From contig CABYCI010000009.1 in NCBI GenBank assembly GCA_902517425.1, forward strand, positions 1 through 35,052: a stretch of DNA of 35,052 nucleotides, in the 5' to 3' direction. Positions 1 through 12,515 of the stretch are shown one piece after another. Below the pieces are notes generated by a model. The model worked only from the letters and a program-made list of their open reading frames with translations, did not search any database and was not told the DNA's origin. A program made the position numbers and the translations under genes. Source of the DNA: an uncultured SAR86 cluster bacterium. Lineage in GTDB: Bacteria; Pseudomonadota; Gammaproteobacteria; Magnimaribacterales; D2472. Positions within the stretch are counted from its first letter, which is position 1; every line of letters begins with the position of its first letter.

Positions 1-567
1 ACCTTTTCACTTCTTATAGCTGTGTTATTGTCAGCACAATGTACTGATGAAAGAGTAAATAAAATAACTCCAAAATTATTTTCTGTTGCTGCTAATGCAA
101 AAAGTATGTCTAAAATTTCTGTAAATAGAATATATAAAATTATTAAACCATGTGGATTAGGCCCTCAGAAATCTAAAGCTATTCATGAGCTATCAAATAT
201 ACTTATGAAAAAATTTGATGGTGATGTCCCTAACAATTTTAAAGATCTAGAGAAGCTTCCGGGAGTGGGTCATAAAACAGCTTCAGTTGTAATGAGTCAA
301 GGGTTTGGTATGCCAGCATTTGCAGTCGATACTCATATCCATCGATTAGCTCAAAGATGGGGTTTGACTAATGGAAAAAATGTTAAAGTTACAGAACAAG
401 ACCTTAAGAATTTATTTCCTCAGGAGTCTTGGAATAAATTACACCTTCAGATAATTTTTTGGGGAAGAGAATATTGTTCAGCAAGATCATGTTTTGGTCT
501 AGAGTGTGAAATCTGTAAGACATGTTATCCAAAAAGAACGAAACCTTTTATGCACAAAAAGCCTTAG
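1..567 (+). CDS. nth: Endonuclease III, 5'-truncated by the window edge
   Basis: DNA glycosylase/AP lyase of base-excision repair that removes oxidised pyrimidines. The reading frame is open from base 1 (TFSLLIAVLLSAQCTD), matching the usual FELLIAVLLSAQATD segment of Nth, so the gene begins outside the window; the GTG at 22 lies inside the conserved core and is not a start. The helix-hairpin-helix LPGVGHKTASVV carries the catalytic lysine (codon 274-276), and VDTHIHR carries the catalytic aspartate (codon 328-330). The C-terminal cysteine loop, YCSARSCFGLECEICKTC, has cysteines spaced x4-x4-x2-x2 instead of the common C-x6-C-x2-C-x5-C iron-sulfur pattern. glyA follows after 52 bases. The family assignment is firm; only the cluster geometry is unusual. 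Confidence 0.95.
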   Translation, partial: TFSLLIAVLLSAQCTDERVNKITPKLFSVAANAKSMSKISVNRIYKIIKPCGLGPQKSKAIHELSNILMKKFDGDVPNNFKDLEKLPGVGHKTASVVMSQGFGMPAFAVDTHIHRLAQRWGLTNGKNVKVTEQDLKNLFPQESWNKLHLQIIFWGREYCSARSCFGLECEICKTCYPKRTKPFMHKKP

Positions 568-619
568 ATAATATAAAATTAACATTTATTCTTTAAAAAC
601 TATTTATTATATTTAAATC

Positions 620-1900
620 ATGACTTCATCTAAAAGCGACACTATTTTTTCTAATACCAGCTCTATAAAAGATTATGACAAGGACCTATGGGAATCTTTT
701 TATAACGAGTCAAACAGGCAAGAAGATCATATTGAATTAATTGCGTCTGAAAACTATGCATCAAAAAGAATTCTTGAAGCGCAAGGATCAATTCTCACAA
801 ATAAGTATGCAGAAGGCTATCCATCTAAAAGGTATTACGGTGGATGTGAAAATGTGGACATTGCTGAAAATCTAGCCATTGAAAGAGCAAAAGAACTTTT
901 TAAAGCTGACTATGCAAATGTTCAACCCCATTCTGGATCCTCTGCAAATGCAGCTGCTTTTTTAGCTCTTCTTGAACCTAATGACATGATTTTAGGTATG
1001 AGTCTTGATCATGGAGGCCACTTAACTCATGGCGCTAAAGTTAATTTTTCTGGAAGAAATTACAAAAGTGTTCAATATGGACTTCATCCTGAAACAAATG
1101 ATATTAATTATGATGAGGTAAGGTCACTAGCAAAAGAACATAAACCAAAATTAATTATTGCGGGATTTTCTGCTTTCTCAGGAATTGTTGATTGGAAAAG
1201 ATTCAGAGATATAGCTGATGAAACTGGTTCTTTACTGCTTGTTGATATGGCTCACGTTTCTGGGCTAGTTGCCGCAGGTGAATATCCATCTCCTGTTCCA
1301 TATGCGGATGTCGTAACATCAACTACTCACAAAACTTTACGAGGTCCGAGATCTGGAATTATCCTTGCAAAAGCTAATCCGGAAATAGAAAAAAAACTAA
1401 ATTCTGCTGTATTTCCAGGTTCACAAGGTGGTCCATTAATGCATGTGGTCGCTGCAAAAGCATTATGTTTTAAAGAGGCATTAGATCCAGAATTTAAAAG
1501 ATACATTCAACAGGTCATGACTAATGCAAAAGTTATGGCAAAAACGATTATGTCTAATGGAATTGATATAGTTTCAGGCGGGACAGAAAATCATATAGTT
1601 TTAGTTGATTTAAGAAATAAAAATATTACAGGTAAAGATCTTGAAAAATTATTAGGTACTGTAAATATAACTGTAAACAAAAATGCTGTTCCAAATGATC
1701 CTGCATCTCCATTCGTTACTTCTGGAATTCGAATTGGCTCCCCTGCTGTAACTACAAGAGGATTTAAAGAAAAAGAAATTGAATTGATAAGTTCATGGAT
1801 CTCAGAGATCATTAATAATTTTGAAAATAATCAACTTCACCAAGAAATCAAATTAAAGGTACAAAATCTTACTAGAGAGTTTCCAGTATATAATTCATAA
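620..1900 (+). CDS. glyA: Serine hydroxymethyltransferase
   Basis: PLP enzyme that interconverts serine and glycine while charging tetrahydrofolate with a one-carbon unit; cytosolic. The 426 residues are slightly longer than E. coli GlyA (417) because of a short polar N-terminal extension before the conserved start of the fold. Visible landmarks are [20 protein letters not shown] (PLP phosphate region), [11 protein letters not shown] (D209, PLP ring nitrogen) and [14 protein letters not shown] with the Schiff-base lysine K238. It heads a + strand run: its TAA is immediately followed by the nrdR ATG, so co-transcription is likely. No clear Shine-Dalgarno precedes the ATG; the upstream 52 bases are almost pure A/T. 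Confidence 0.97.
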   Translation: MTSSKSDTIFSNTSSIKDYDKDLWESFYNESNRQEDHIELIASENYASKRILEAQGSILTNKYAEGYPSKRYYGGCENVDIAENLAIERAKELFKADYANVQPHSGSSANAAAFLALLEPNDMILGMSLDHGGHLTHGAKVNFSGRNYKSVQYGLHPETNDINYDEVRSLAKEHKPKLIIAGFSAFSGIVDWKRFRDIADETGSLLLVDMAHVSGLVAAGEYPSPVPYADVVTSTTHKTLRGPRSGIILAKANPEIEKKLNSAVFPGSQGGPLMHVVAAKALCFKEALDPEFKRYIQQVMTNAKVMAKTIMSNGIDIVSGGTENHIVLVDLRNKNITGKDLEKLLGTVNITVNKNAVPNDPASPFVTSGIRIGSPAVTTRGFKEKEIELISSWISEIINNFENNQLHQEIKLKVQNLTREFPVYNS

Positions 1901-2380
1901 ATGTTTTGTCCTTTTTGCCAAGCTGAAGATACTAAAGTAATTGATTCGAGGCTAGTTACAGACGGTACTCAAATTAGAAGAAGAAGATCTTGTGAAGTAT
2001 GTCAATCACGATTTACAACATTTGAGACTGCAGATCTTGCACTTCCAAGAGTTATTAAAAGCAATGGTGAGAGGCAACCCTTTAACGGATCGAAATTAAA
2101 AAAAGGCATGCTCAGAGCCCTTGAAAAAAGACCTTTATCTGTTGAAGAAATAGACATTGTTTTTGGTAAAATTTTAAAAGAAATAAGAACAAGAGGTGTT
2201 CGTGAAATAAAAGCCATTGAGATTGGTGAAATTATGATGAATGCACTCAAAGAAGTTGATAGTGTTGCTTATGTTCGCTTTGCTTCTGTTTACAGGGATT
2301 TTCAAGATATAAAAGATTTTTCAGAGGAAATAAATTCACTTAATAAGGAAAGTCCAAAAAATAAGAAATCAAAAAAATGA
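1901..2380 (+). CDS. nrdR: Transcriptional repressor NrdR
   Basis: ATP/dATP-sensing repressor of ribonucleotide reductase genes. The 159-residue protein has the N-terminal zinc ribbon (C3-x2-C6 ... C31-x2-C34, followed by SRFTTFE) and then an ATP-cone domain starting near VIKSNGERQPFNGSKL. The length is typical (about 150), with a lysine-rich tail. It starts on the base after the glyA stop, and its TGA overlaps the ribD ATG (ATGA), the arrangement common in gammaproteobacteria (glyA-nrdR-ribD). I saw no NrdR-box-like palindrome in this window, so its targets are presumably elsewhere. Confidence 0.97.
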   Translation: MFCPFCQAEDTKVIDSRLVTDGTQIRRRRSCEVCQSRFTTFETADLALPRVIKSNGERQPFNGSKLKKGMLRALEKRPLSVEEIDIVFGKILKEIRTRGVREIKAIEIGEIMMNALKEVDSVAYVRFASVYRDFQDIKDFSEEINSLNKESPKNKKSKK

Positions 2381-3399
2381 GCTACGAAGAATTGATGCTT
2401 CGTGCAATCACCAAGGCAGATGCATTTAAATATACTGCTAAACCAAACCCAGTTGTTGGAGCCATTCTTGAAAAAGATGGTGAGATTATTTCAGAAGGCT
2501 ATCATAAACTCTTCGGCCATCGTCATGCTGAAATAAATGCTTTAAGATCCGCAGAAAAATTAAAAAATATAAAATTTAATAGCTTTTCGGAGCTTACGCT
2601 CATTTGCACCTTGGAGCCATGCAGTCATATTGGAAAAACAGGATCATGTGCAGATGCGATAGTAAAATCAGGAATAAAGAGAGTGATAATTGGTTCAGTT
2701 GATCCTAGTTCAAAAGTTTCTGGAAAAGGAATTGAAATTTTAAGAAAGAATAATATTGAAGTTGAAGTTGGCATGCATCAAGATTTGGTTGCTAAGCAAA
2801 ATAGATTTTTCTTTTATAGGCACAAAAATAATATGCCGTTCATAACTGTCAAGATAGCTAGCTCTTTAGATGGAAAGTCACATTATAAAAATAATGAAAG
2901 AGTTTTTATTTCAAGCAAAGAATCAAGAGAAGATGTTCAACTTCTTAGAGCAGAATATGATGCAATACTTACAGGAACTAATACTTTTTTGAATGATAAT
3001 CCCAGGATGAATGCTCGTGTTAACTTTCAAGTTAATCAACCTGAAAAAATACTGCTATCTACTTCACTTGGTGTTATTAAAAATACTGATCGAATTCCAT
3101 TTTTTCAAGGCGGTAGAGTAACTCATATTGGAACTAATCTACTTGAAAGGGTTTTGCCAATTTTATTAGAGAATGATAAGTGCTCTATCCTAGTGGAGGC
3201 TGGACCAAAGCTTGCTAATGCATTTTTAAAAGCTGGGTATGTTAATGAGCTTATAATCTATACATCTCAAAAAAAACTTGGTCAAAATGGCGTAGATTGG
3301 TTTAAAGAAAATAATGCTATTGAAAATTATGGTTTTAAATTAGAATCCTCATATAAAATTAATACCGACTTAAAAGAAATATTTAAAAGAAATGAATAA
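2377..3399 (+). CDS. ribD: Bifunctional pyrimidine deaminase/reductase RibD
   Basis: Performs the second and third steps of riboflavin synthesis: deamination of the pyrimidine formed by GTP cyclohydrolase II, then NADPH-dependent ribose side-chain reduction. The N-terminal deaminase domain (about 1-145) has the zinc site H50-A-E52 and P81-C82 ... C91 in [14 protein letters not shown]. The reductase domain follows from about 150 ([34 protein letters not shown]). At 340 residues it is slightly shorter than E. coli RibD (367), mostly through a compact C-terminus. It overlaps nrdR by 4 bases and the next gene by 8, indicating translational coupling. Confidence 0.96.
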   Translation: MSYEELMLRAITKADAFKYTAKPNPVVGAILEKDGEIISEGYHKLFGHRHAEINALRSAEKLKNIKFNSFSELTLICTLEPCSHIGKTGSCADAIVKSGIKRVIIGSVDPSSKVSGKGIEILRKNNIEVEVGMHQDLVAKQNRFFFYRHKNNMPFITVKIASSLDGKSHYKNNERVFISSKESREDVQLLRAEYDAILTGTNTFLNDNPRMNARVNFQVNQPEKILLSTSLGVIKNTDRIPFFQGGRVTHIGTNLLERVLPILLENDKCSILVEAGPKLANAFLKAGYVNELIIYTSQKKLGQNGVDWFKENNAIENYGFKLESSYKINTDLKEIFKRNE

Positions 3400-4471
3400 A
3401 AGCAATATTTTAGAAATTATTAAAGACATCAAAGATGGGAGGATGGTAATTATTGTAGATGATGAAGCTCGAGAAAATGAAGGTGATCTAATCTGTGCAG
3501 CTGATTTAGTAACTCCTGAAATTATTAACTTTATGGCATCAAAAGGCAAAGGCTTGATTTGTCTTCCAATGAGTACTGAGTTGTGTCAAAAATATGATCT
3601 TCAAATGATGACTAATAACAATAGAGCTGCAAATAAAACAGCTTTTACAGTTTCAATTGAAGCAGCTGAAGGTATCACTACTGGAATATCTGCAGCTGAT
3701 CGATCGCACACCATAAAAACAGCAGTAAATAAAGATTCCAAGCCGACAGATATTGTTCAGCCAGGTCATGTATTTCCATTAAAAGCTATGAAAGGCGGCG
3801 TGCTTAGCAGAGCTGGTCATACTGAAGCAGCATGTGATTTAGCAAAATTAGCTGGATTACAATCTGCTGGGGTTATATGTGAAATTATGAATGAGGATGG
3901 AACAATGGCTAGAAGAGATGACCTCATAAAGTTTGGTGAAGAAAACGATATTAAAGTCGGCACCATCGCAGATCTTATTGATTACAGACTTTCAATGGAT
4001 GCAACTGTTGAGTCTGTTCTAAACAAAGATGTAGTAAATGAGTTTGGTGAATTCAAACTTAATGTCTGGAGAGATAAAATACATGATGAATATCATTTTT
4101 CTCTTTCGAAGGGTGATATTAAGACAGTTGATTCGCCACTTGTTAGAGTGCAAACCCAAAGCATCCTTCAAGATACTCTAGGAATAGATGAACTTGGTAA
4201 AAATTGGTCTATTAGAGATTCATTAAAAAGAATTTCTGATGAAGGCATCGGATTATTTGTGCTTATTAATTACAAAGATGCTAAAAGTTATTGGTTAAAT
4301 AAACTTGAAGAAAAAGAGATTGAGCCAAAGGCTAACAGAAGAGTTATAGGAGTTGGTTCTCAAATTCTAAGAGCTTTAGATCTTAAGAAAATTACTGTCC
4401 TTGGAACTCCTACTAAATATAATGCAGTGTCAGGCTTTGATATTGAAATTACAGGTTTTGTAAATGAGTAA
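3392..4471 (+). CDS. ribB: 3,4-dihydroxy-2-butanone 4-phosphate synthase with degenerate GTP cyclohydrolase II-like domain
   Basis: Makes the four-carbon unit used by lumazine synthase. Residues about 1-200 are a normal DHBP synthase: the acidic loop [15 protein letters not shown], the substrate segment [20 protein letters not shown] and the closing [14 protein letters not shown]. Residues about 205-359 align in position with the RibA domain of RibBA, but the zinc-cysteine motif of GTP cyclohydrolase II is missing: the region reading [16 protein letters not shown] contains no cysteine at all. This matches the RibBX-type proteins known from gammaproteobacteria, where the second domain is not expected to have cyclohydrolase activity. 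A separate RibA is therefore expected elsewhere. The riboflavin synthase gene ribE/ribC, often between ribD and ribB, is absent here. Confidence 0.93.
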   Translation: MNKSNILEIIKDIKDGRMVIIVDDEARENEGDLICAADLVTPEIINFMASKGKGLICLPMSTELCQKYDLQMMTNNNRAANKTAFTVSIEAAEGITTGISAADRSHTIKTAVNKDSKPTDIVQPGHVFPLKAMKGGVLSRAGHTEAACDLAKLAGLQSAGVICEIMNEDGTMARRDDLIKFGEENDIKVGTIADLIDYRLSMDATVESVLNKDVVNEFGEFKLNVWRDKIHDEYHFSLSKGDIKTVDSPLVRVQTQSILQDTLGIDELGKNWSIRDSLKRISDEGIGLFVLINYKDAKSYWLNKLEEKEIEPKANRRVIGVGSQILRALDLKKITVLGTPTKYNAVSGFDIEITGFVNE

Positions 4472-4868
4472 AAAAATATTAATTGTATATACGTCCTGGT
4501 ATGAAGAACATATATCTGAAATGTTAAAGATATCTAAAGAAATTCTTGAAGATTTTGATTGTTCTTCTGCTGTTGCACCTGGAGCCCTTGAACTTTCAGC
4601 TTTAGCAAATCAAAAAATTCTAAATTCTGATTTTAAAGGTGTGCTTTTCTTAGGAATAGTGATTAAAGGTGAAACTTCTCACTATGATCTAGTAACTCGG
4701 GAGACTTTTAGGTCTATATCTAATTTATCTATGGACAAGTTTGAATTGGCTTTTATAAATAATGTTATATGTGTCGAAAATATAGGGCAACTTAAAACAA
4801 GACTGGTTAAAAACACAACCAATAATGCTAAGGCTCTAATACAACTTATAAATGAAAAATCTAGCTAA
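4464..4868 (+). CDS. ribH: 6,7-dimethyl-8-ribityllumazine synthase (divergent)
   Basis: Condenses the RibB product with the RibD-pathway pyrimidine to give lumazine, the penultimate step to riboflavin. The protein is 134 residues, shorter than usual (about 155), mainly through loss of the N-terminal tail. Still visible are the aromatic residue in TSWYEE, APGALELS (usual VPGAFELP), and GIVIKGETSHYDLV with the catalytic histidine. The C-terminal third is divergent: NVICVENIGQLKTRL replaces the usual GVLTxExxEQAxxRA, keeping the arginine. It overlaps ribB by 8 bases and nusB by 17, so it is clearly part of the operon. Assignment rests on motifs plus context. Confidence 0.9.
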   Translation: MSKKILIVYTSWYEEHISEMLKISKEILEDFDCSSAVAPGALELSALANQKILNSDFKGVLFLGIVIKGETSHYDLVTRETFRSISNLSMDKFELAFINNVICVENIGQLKTRLVKNTTNNAKALIQLINEKSS

Positions 4869-5262
4869 TTTCAAAATAGCTGTTAGAACTAGAGAATATC
4901 TAATTCAGGCAATTTTTCAAATGCTATTTGATAATCAAAAAGCTTCCAAGATAATTAAACAATTTAAAGAAGAACATAAAACAAAGAAAGTGGATTTTAA
5001 AACGTTTTCTTCATCCATGAAATCAATTGAAAAGAATAAGAAAAAAATTGAAGATTCAATTACTTCGTTAGATATAACAAAATCAAATATAGAGCTTATT
5101 GATAAATCAATTCTGTACTTCGCAATTAACGAGATGCTTTTTGGAGAACTTGATAAACCAGTTGCTATAGATGAGTCTCTTAGACTTTCAAAAAAGTTTT
5201 CTAGTCCAGATTCATATAAATTTATTAATGCTAGTTTAGATAAGTTTCTAAAGTCGACTTAG
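4852..5262 (+). CDS. nusB: Transcription antitermination protein NusB
   Basis: RNA-binding partner of NusE (S10) in rRNA antitermination. All-helical, 136 residues. The best-preserved stretch is the C-terminal signature VAIDESLRLSKKFSSPDSYK followed by FINASLDKFL, which corresponds to E. coli [20 protein letters not shown]. The N-terminus (RTREYLIQAIFQML) keeps the family's arginine-containing first helix. It begins inside ribH (17-base overlap) as in the ribH-nusB coupling of many proteobacteria. thiL and pgpA, often next, are not here; instead purA converges with only two bases between the stops. Confidence 0.92.
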   Translation: MKNLANFKIAVRTREYLIQAIFQMLFDNQKASKIIKQFKEEHKTKKVDFKTFSSSMKSIEKNKKKIEDSITSLDITKSNIELIDKSILYFAINEMLFGELDKPVAIDESLRLSKKFSSPDSYKFINASLDKFLKST

Positions 5263-5264
5263 GT

Positions 5265-7352
<2,088 letters not shown>

Positions 7353-7360
<8 letters not shown>

Positions 7361-8399
7361 CGTCATCACCTTTCTTTTTATTTTCTTCCATTATTTTATC
7401 TAAAGGTAGATAAAGTAAATTGTTTCCACCTTCTACGTCTACCATAATTTTAGTTGAATTTGATAATACTGATTGAAGAGCATCAAGATACAATCTATCT
7501 CTAGTCACTTCTGGTGCTTTTTCGTATTCAGCTAATAGTTTATTGAATCTATCTACTTCACCTTCTGCTTTTGCTACAACTTCCTCTTTGTATGCTTCAG
7601 CTCCCCTAATTCTAGCTTGAGCCTGACCACGAGCTTCAGGAACGATTGTTAATGCATATCTTTCTGCTTCATTTTGAAGCCTTTCTTTATCTTCTCTTGC
7701 TGCAACAACATCATCAAATGCGTTTTTTACAGCTGCAGGTGGATCAGTTTTTTCGATATTAACTTGCTGTACTAACAAACCAGTTTGGTATATGTCTAGA
7801 TATGATTGAAGTCTATCTTGAACTTCTATAGCAATATTTTCTCTTTCCACAGTTAGAGTTTGGTCAAGGGTATTATCACCAACAACATGCCTCAATGCAC
7901 TTTCAATTGCATTTCTTAGACTTCCTTCAGGATCTTTAACGTTGAGAACAAAATCTTTTAAATTAGCAATTCTATATTGAGCAGAAACAGTTACATCAAC
8001 TATGTTTTCATCTTTAGTTAGCATACTATTTGTCTGTGTGTATCTTCTAGTTAGTGAGACATTTTCAATGTATCTTTCATCTATACCAGCTAATCTAAAA
8101 TTAAGTCCCTCTTCTTGCTCTACATAAAATTTACCGAATCTTAATATTACAGCACGTTCAGAAGCATCTAACTGATAAATACACTGTGAACCATAAATGA
8201 TAGTAAAGGCAAATAAAGCATACATAAATATTCTTGATGGGGTAACATTAAATCCACTTCCTTTTCCACTGCCACCAGAACCGTTGCTAGAAGATTTCTT
8301 TCCTCCAAGAATAGAAGAAAACTTTTTCATTAATTCGTCAAAATCAGGAGCATCATTATTGCCACCCCATGGATCTTTATCTTTGTTGTCCCAATTCAC
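7353..8399 (-). CDS. hflK: HflK, SPFH/band-7 modulator of FtsH protease
   Basis: Partner of HflC in the membrane complex that encloses FtsH. The 348 residues begin with a cytoplasmic Gly/Asn/Ser-rich stretch (MNWDNKDKDPWGG, then a GSGGSGKGSG linker) typical of HflK. One membrane helix (about 55-74) is followed by the band-7 domain (LDASERAVILRFGKF) and a coiled-coil rich in E, A and R. The start codon is GTG (8397-8399), supported by GAGG (8409-8412, minus) at 9 bases spacing. The C-terminus is acidic (KKKGDDDE). The 61-base gap to miaA is where hfq, and often hflX, would sit in other gammaproteobacteria; neither is present. Confidence 0.95.
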
Positions 8400-8460
8400 A
8401 ATTATTTACCTCTTTATTTAATATCTTATTATAATCATATGTTGGGACTTATTATCATAT

Positions 8461-9396
8461 TTAAAGGAAAGATATTACTTTTTTAAGATTATCTTCCATT
8501 GTTGCGAAGTCACCAATTTTGGTCTCGGTAAAATCTTTCCATCCTCTGATCCAAGTTGTTTGTCTTTTAGCTAATTGTCTAGATGCAAAGAGAGCTCTCT
8601 TAAAAAAAGTTTCAATGTCATATTCTCCATTTATGTATTTAAAAATTTGTTTATAGTTAACAGACTTTCGTATTGGATGGTTTTCTGCAATATCATACTT
8701 TTCATCCAACTTTATTGCTTCTTCTTCAAGTCCACTTGATAAAATTAGTTTCAATCTTTCTTCAATCCTTTCATGAATCAAGTGTCTATCATCTAATATT
8801 CCAAACTGTGAAATAGAGTATTTATCAGATAAGGATTCTTTTTTATCTTTTTTAAGCAAATTGCTAAAGGGGTTTCCAGTTTTATTTATAATTTCAAGAG
8901 CTCTTACTATTCTCATTTCGTCATTCTTATCTACTCCTTGAGCATACTCAGGATCCTTATTTTCTAAGAGTTTAAACAAAAAATATGGTTCATTTTTTAG
9001 TTTAAGTTTTTCTAACTCTTCTCTGAAATTGTTATCCCTTTTTGGAAGATCATGCATGCCATCAAGAAGAGATTTAAAATACATCATTGATCCGCCAACA
9101 AATAAGGGCAATCTATTAGATTTATGCGATTTTTCTATTATTTTATTTGATAGATTGCAGAAATCTGAAACTGTGAATATCTGACTTGGGTTAACTATAT
9201 CAATCATCTCATGAGGGAATTCTTCTAATATTGCTTTACTAGGTTTTGCAGAACCAATATCGCATCCCTTATAAACCATGACAGAATCTACGCTTACTAT
9301 TTGAATAGGTAATTTTTGAGCTAGTTTGATAGCCAAGTCTGTTTTGCCTGATGCTGTAGGACCAAAAAGGAAAGCTACTGGAGGATTGATATTAAT
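8461..9396 (-). CDS. miaA: tRNA dimethylallyltransferase, probable ATT start
   Basis: Transfers a dimethylallyl group to A37 of tRNAs that read UNN codons. The P-loop FLFGPTASGKTDLAIKL and SVDSVMVYKGCDIGSAKP are clear, as are QLAKRQTTWIRGW near the C-terminus. The only conventional start in frame before SVDS is a TTG at 9334-9336, which falls after the P-loop lysine and threonine and would destroy ATP/isoprenoid-PP binding. Between the P-loop and the upstream in-frame TAA (9409-9411, also the glnB stop) there is no ATG, GTG, TTG or CTG. The candidates are ATT (9394-9396, used here, 311 residues, close to the usual 316) or ATC (9388-9390). Initiation may depend on coupling to glnB, or the source may contain an error. 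Confidence 0.9.
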   Translation of the reverse strand: MNINPPVAFLFGPTASGKTDLAIKLAQKLPIQIVSVDSVMVYKGCDIGSAKPSKAILEEFPHEMIDIVNPSQIFTVSDFCNLSNKIIEKSHKSNRLPLFVGGSMMYFKSLLDGMHDLPKRDNNFREELEKLKLKNEPYFLFKLLENKDPEYAQGVDKNDEMRIVRALEIINKTGNPFSNLLKKDKKESLSDKYSISQFGILDDRHLIHERIEERLKLILSSGLEEEAIKLDEKYDIAENHPIRKSVNYKQIFKYINGEYDIETFFKRALFASRQLAKRQTTWIRGWKDFTETKIGDFATMEDNLKKVISFL

Positions 9397-9408
9397 ATTT
9401 TTTAGCGC

Positions 9409-10991
<1,583 letters not shown>

Positions 10992-11043
10992 TGATAATTT
11001 TAAGCTTTAGCTTTAATAATGTAATAATACATCTTAATAATAT

Positions 11044-11916
11044 ATGAATAATGCTTTATTAATAATTCTAATTTCTTTTTGGAGGGCATTGATTCTTCTT
11101 CCCAGATGGCTACAACTCATATTTTCCTCTTTAATTGGGTTTTTATTTTATTTAATTCCAATAAAAAGAAACAAATATAGCAAGATAAATATTGATCTAT
11201 GTTTCCCAAGTAAAACTCCAGAAGAGCGTAAAGATATATTTAAAAGAAATATAATTTCATCTGGGCAAGTGCTTTTTGATACTGGCATAGCATGGTTTTG
11301 GAGTGATCAAAGAATAAAGAAAAATATTTCATATGAAATAAATGGGCTTAGTAGCCTTTTAAAACAACAAGCTTCAAACAAGGGTATTCTTTTATTTTTT
11401 AAACATTCCTTGCATTTAGAGCTTGATTCAAGAATTCTAGGAATGCATGCTGAAATATATGGTGTCGAAAGAGAACATAACTCTAAATACTTTCAATCAA
11501 TCCAAAAACAAGGAAGATTAAAAAGTATGCTCGATGTGGTTGATAGAAAAAATACTTTAAGATTCATAAAGTGGCTTAAAGATGGAAAAACAGTTCTTTA
11601 TGCTCCTGATCAAGATTACGGAATGAAAAAATCTAATGAAATCAAATTCTTTAACCTTCCTGCTGCTACAATTTCAGCTCCTTTTAAAATTATCCAAAAA
11701 ACCAATTGCAAAGCATATTTTCTTGATAGTTACTTTAAAAAAAATAAATTATTTATAGATATAGAGGAGCTAACTCTTAATGATGAAGAGGAATTAGGTT
11801 TTTCTAAAAACTTAAATAGTTATATTGAAGAAAAAATAAAATTAAACCCTCATGAATATCTTTGGCAGCACAGAAGATTTAAGTCTACTCTTGGAAAGAA
11901 TAAAATTTACAAATGA
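11044..11916 (+). CDS. Lipid A biosynthesis lauroyl/myristoyl-type acyltransferase (LpxL/HtrB family)
   Basis: Probable late acyltransferase that adds a secondary acyl chain to Kdo2-lipid IVA. The protein is 290 residues (E. coli LpxL 306). A hydrophobic N-terminal anchor (about 5-40) precedes the HX4E active-site motif at H121-E126 (KHSLHLELDSRILG). Further landmarks are YGVEREHNSKYF, LYAPDQDYG (usual DQD) and the C-terminal NPHEYLWQHRRFK. Its position beside waaA fits the lipid A pathway. Which family member (LpxL, LpxM or LpxP) it is cannot be decided here, so no gene symbol is given. The next gene's ATG overlaps its TGA. Confidence 0.9.
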   Translation: MNNALLIILISFWRALILLPRWLQLIFSSLIGFLFYLIPIKRNKYSKINIDLCFPSKTPEERKDIFKRNIISSGQVLFDTGIAWFWSDQRIKKNISYEINGLSSLLKQQASNKGILLFFKHSLHLELDSRILGMHAEIYGVEREHNSKYFQSIQKQGRLKSMLDVVDRKNTLRFIKWLKDGKTVLYAPDQDYGMKKSNEIKFFNLPAATISAPFKIIQKTNCKAYFLDSYFKKNKLFIDIEELTLNDEEELGFSKNLNSYIEEKIKLNPHEYLWQHRRFKSTLGKNKIYK

Positions 11917-12515
11917 ATCTAGGTGCTTTCGAAAAAGTAAAGGGTTTTATGCCTAAACATGAAGGAGATGCTTTATTAAATTGGGCCAAAGAATTTTCAA
12001 ATATTGGGCCAATTCTTGAAATTGGATCATACTGTGGAAAATCAACTTTATATTTATCACAAGGTGCATCTTCAAATAATCAATTTGTCTATACGGTAGA
12101 CCATCACTATGGATCAGAAGAACACCAACTAGATGAAGAATACTTTGATAAAGAGATATATGACATTAAAGAAAAACGTGTTAATTCCTTTCCTTTGCTG
12201 ATTGAGAATATTAATTTATTTGGAGTGCAAAATATAGTTCCAATTATTTCTGATTCGTCTGAGTTATCATCAAAATGGTCTTCTAAAATAGGTATGGTTT
12301 TTATAGATGGAGGACATTCACTTGAATCTGCTTTGAATGATTATAATTCTTGGGAACCTAAAATTCTTAGTGGTGGAGCTCTAGTAATTCATGATATTTA
12401 TGAGAGGCCAGAAGATGGTGGACAGGCTCCATTTGAAATTTATAAAAAGGCGCTACGAAATAGTTATAAATTACATGAAAGAGTCGATACTATCGTATGT
12501 TTAGTAAAGAGTTGA
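11913..12515 (+). CDS. Class I SAM-dependent methyltransferase (Methyltransf_24 type)
   Basis: A 200-residue Rossmann-fold methyltransferase. The SAM-binding glycine motif is ILEIGSYCGKST, followed by an acidic strand end (VYTVDHHYG) and the late motif GMVFIDGGHSLESALNDYN, then LSGGALVIHDIYE. The FIDGGHSY-like motif with GGALVIHD is typical of methyltransferases found among sugar and small-molecule clusters. The substrate is unknown; translational coupling to the LpxL-type gene (ATGA overlap) and the facing glycan genes suggest an envelope saccharide or lipid, which is inference. It converges with the next minus-strand gene, overlapping it by 15 bases. Confidence 0.85.
   Translation: MNLGAFEKVKGFMPKHEGDALLNWAKEFSNIGPILEIGSYCGKSTLYLSQGASSNNQFVYTVDHHYGSEEHQLDEEYFDKEIYDIKEKRVNSFPLLIENINLFGVQNIVPIISDSSELSSKWSSKIGMVFIDGGHSLESALNDYNSWEPKILSGGALVIHDIYERPEDGGQAPFEIYKKALRNSYKLHERVDTIVCLVKS

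Noticed and set aside
22-24. GTG as the start of nth
   Set aside because: It lies within the conserved LLIAVLLSAQ segment, and the frame is open to base 1, so the gene is cut by the window edge.
1591-1812. Minus-strand open frame inside glyA and similar antisense frames inside other genes
   Set aside because: They overlap strongly conserved genes, show no family features and no ribosome sites; they are shadows of the real coding frames.
7361-7369. GTG and ATG codons just upstream of the chosen hflC start
   Set aside because: Both are too close to or overlap the AAAGG ribosome site; the ATG at 7358-7360 has proper spacing.
9334-9336. TTG as the start of miaA
   Set aside because: It follows GPTASGKTD; starting there would delete the P-loop that the enzyme needs.
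11002-11013. Small palindrome AAGCTTTAGCTT between waaA and the acyltransferase gene
   Set aside because: Too short and AT-rich to call an operator or terminator; no T-run pattern or second copy.
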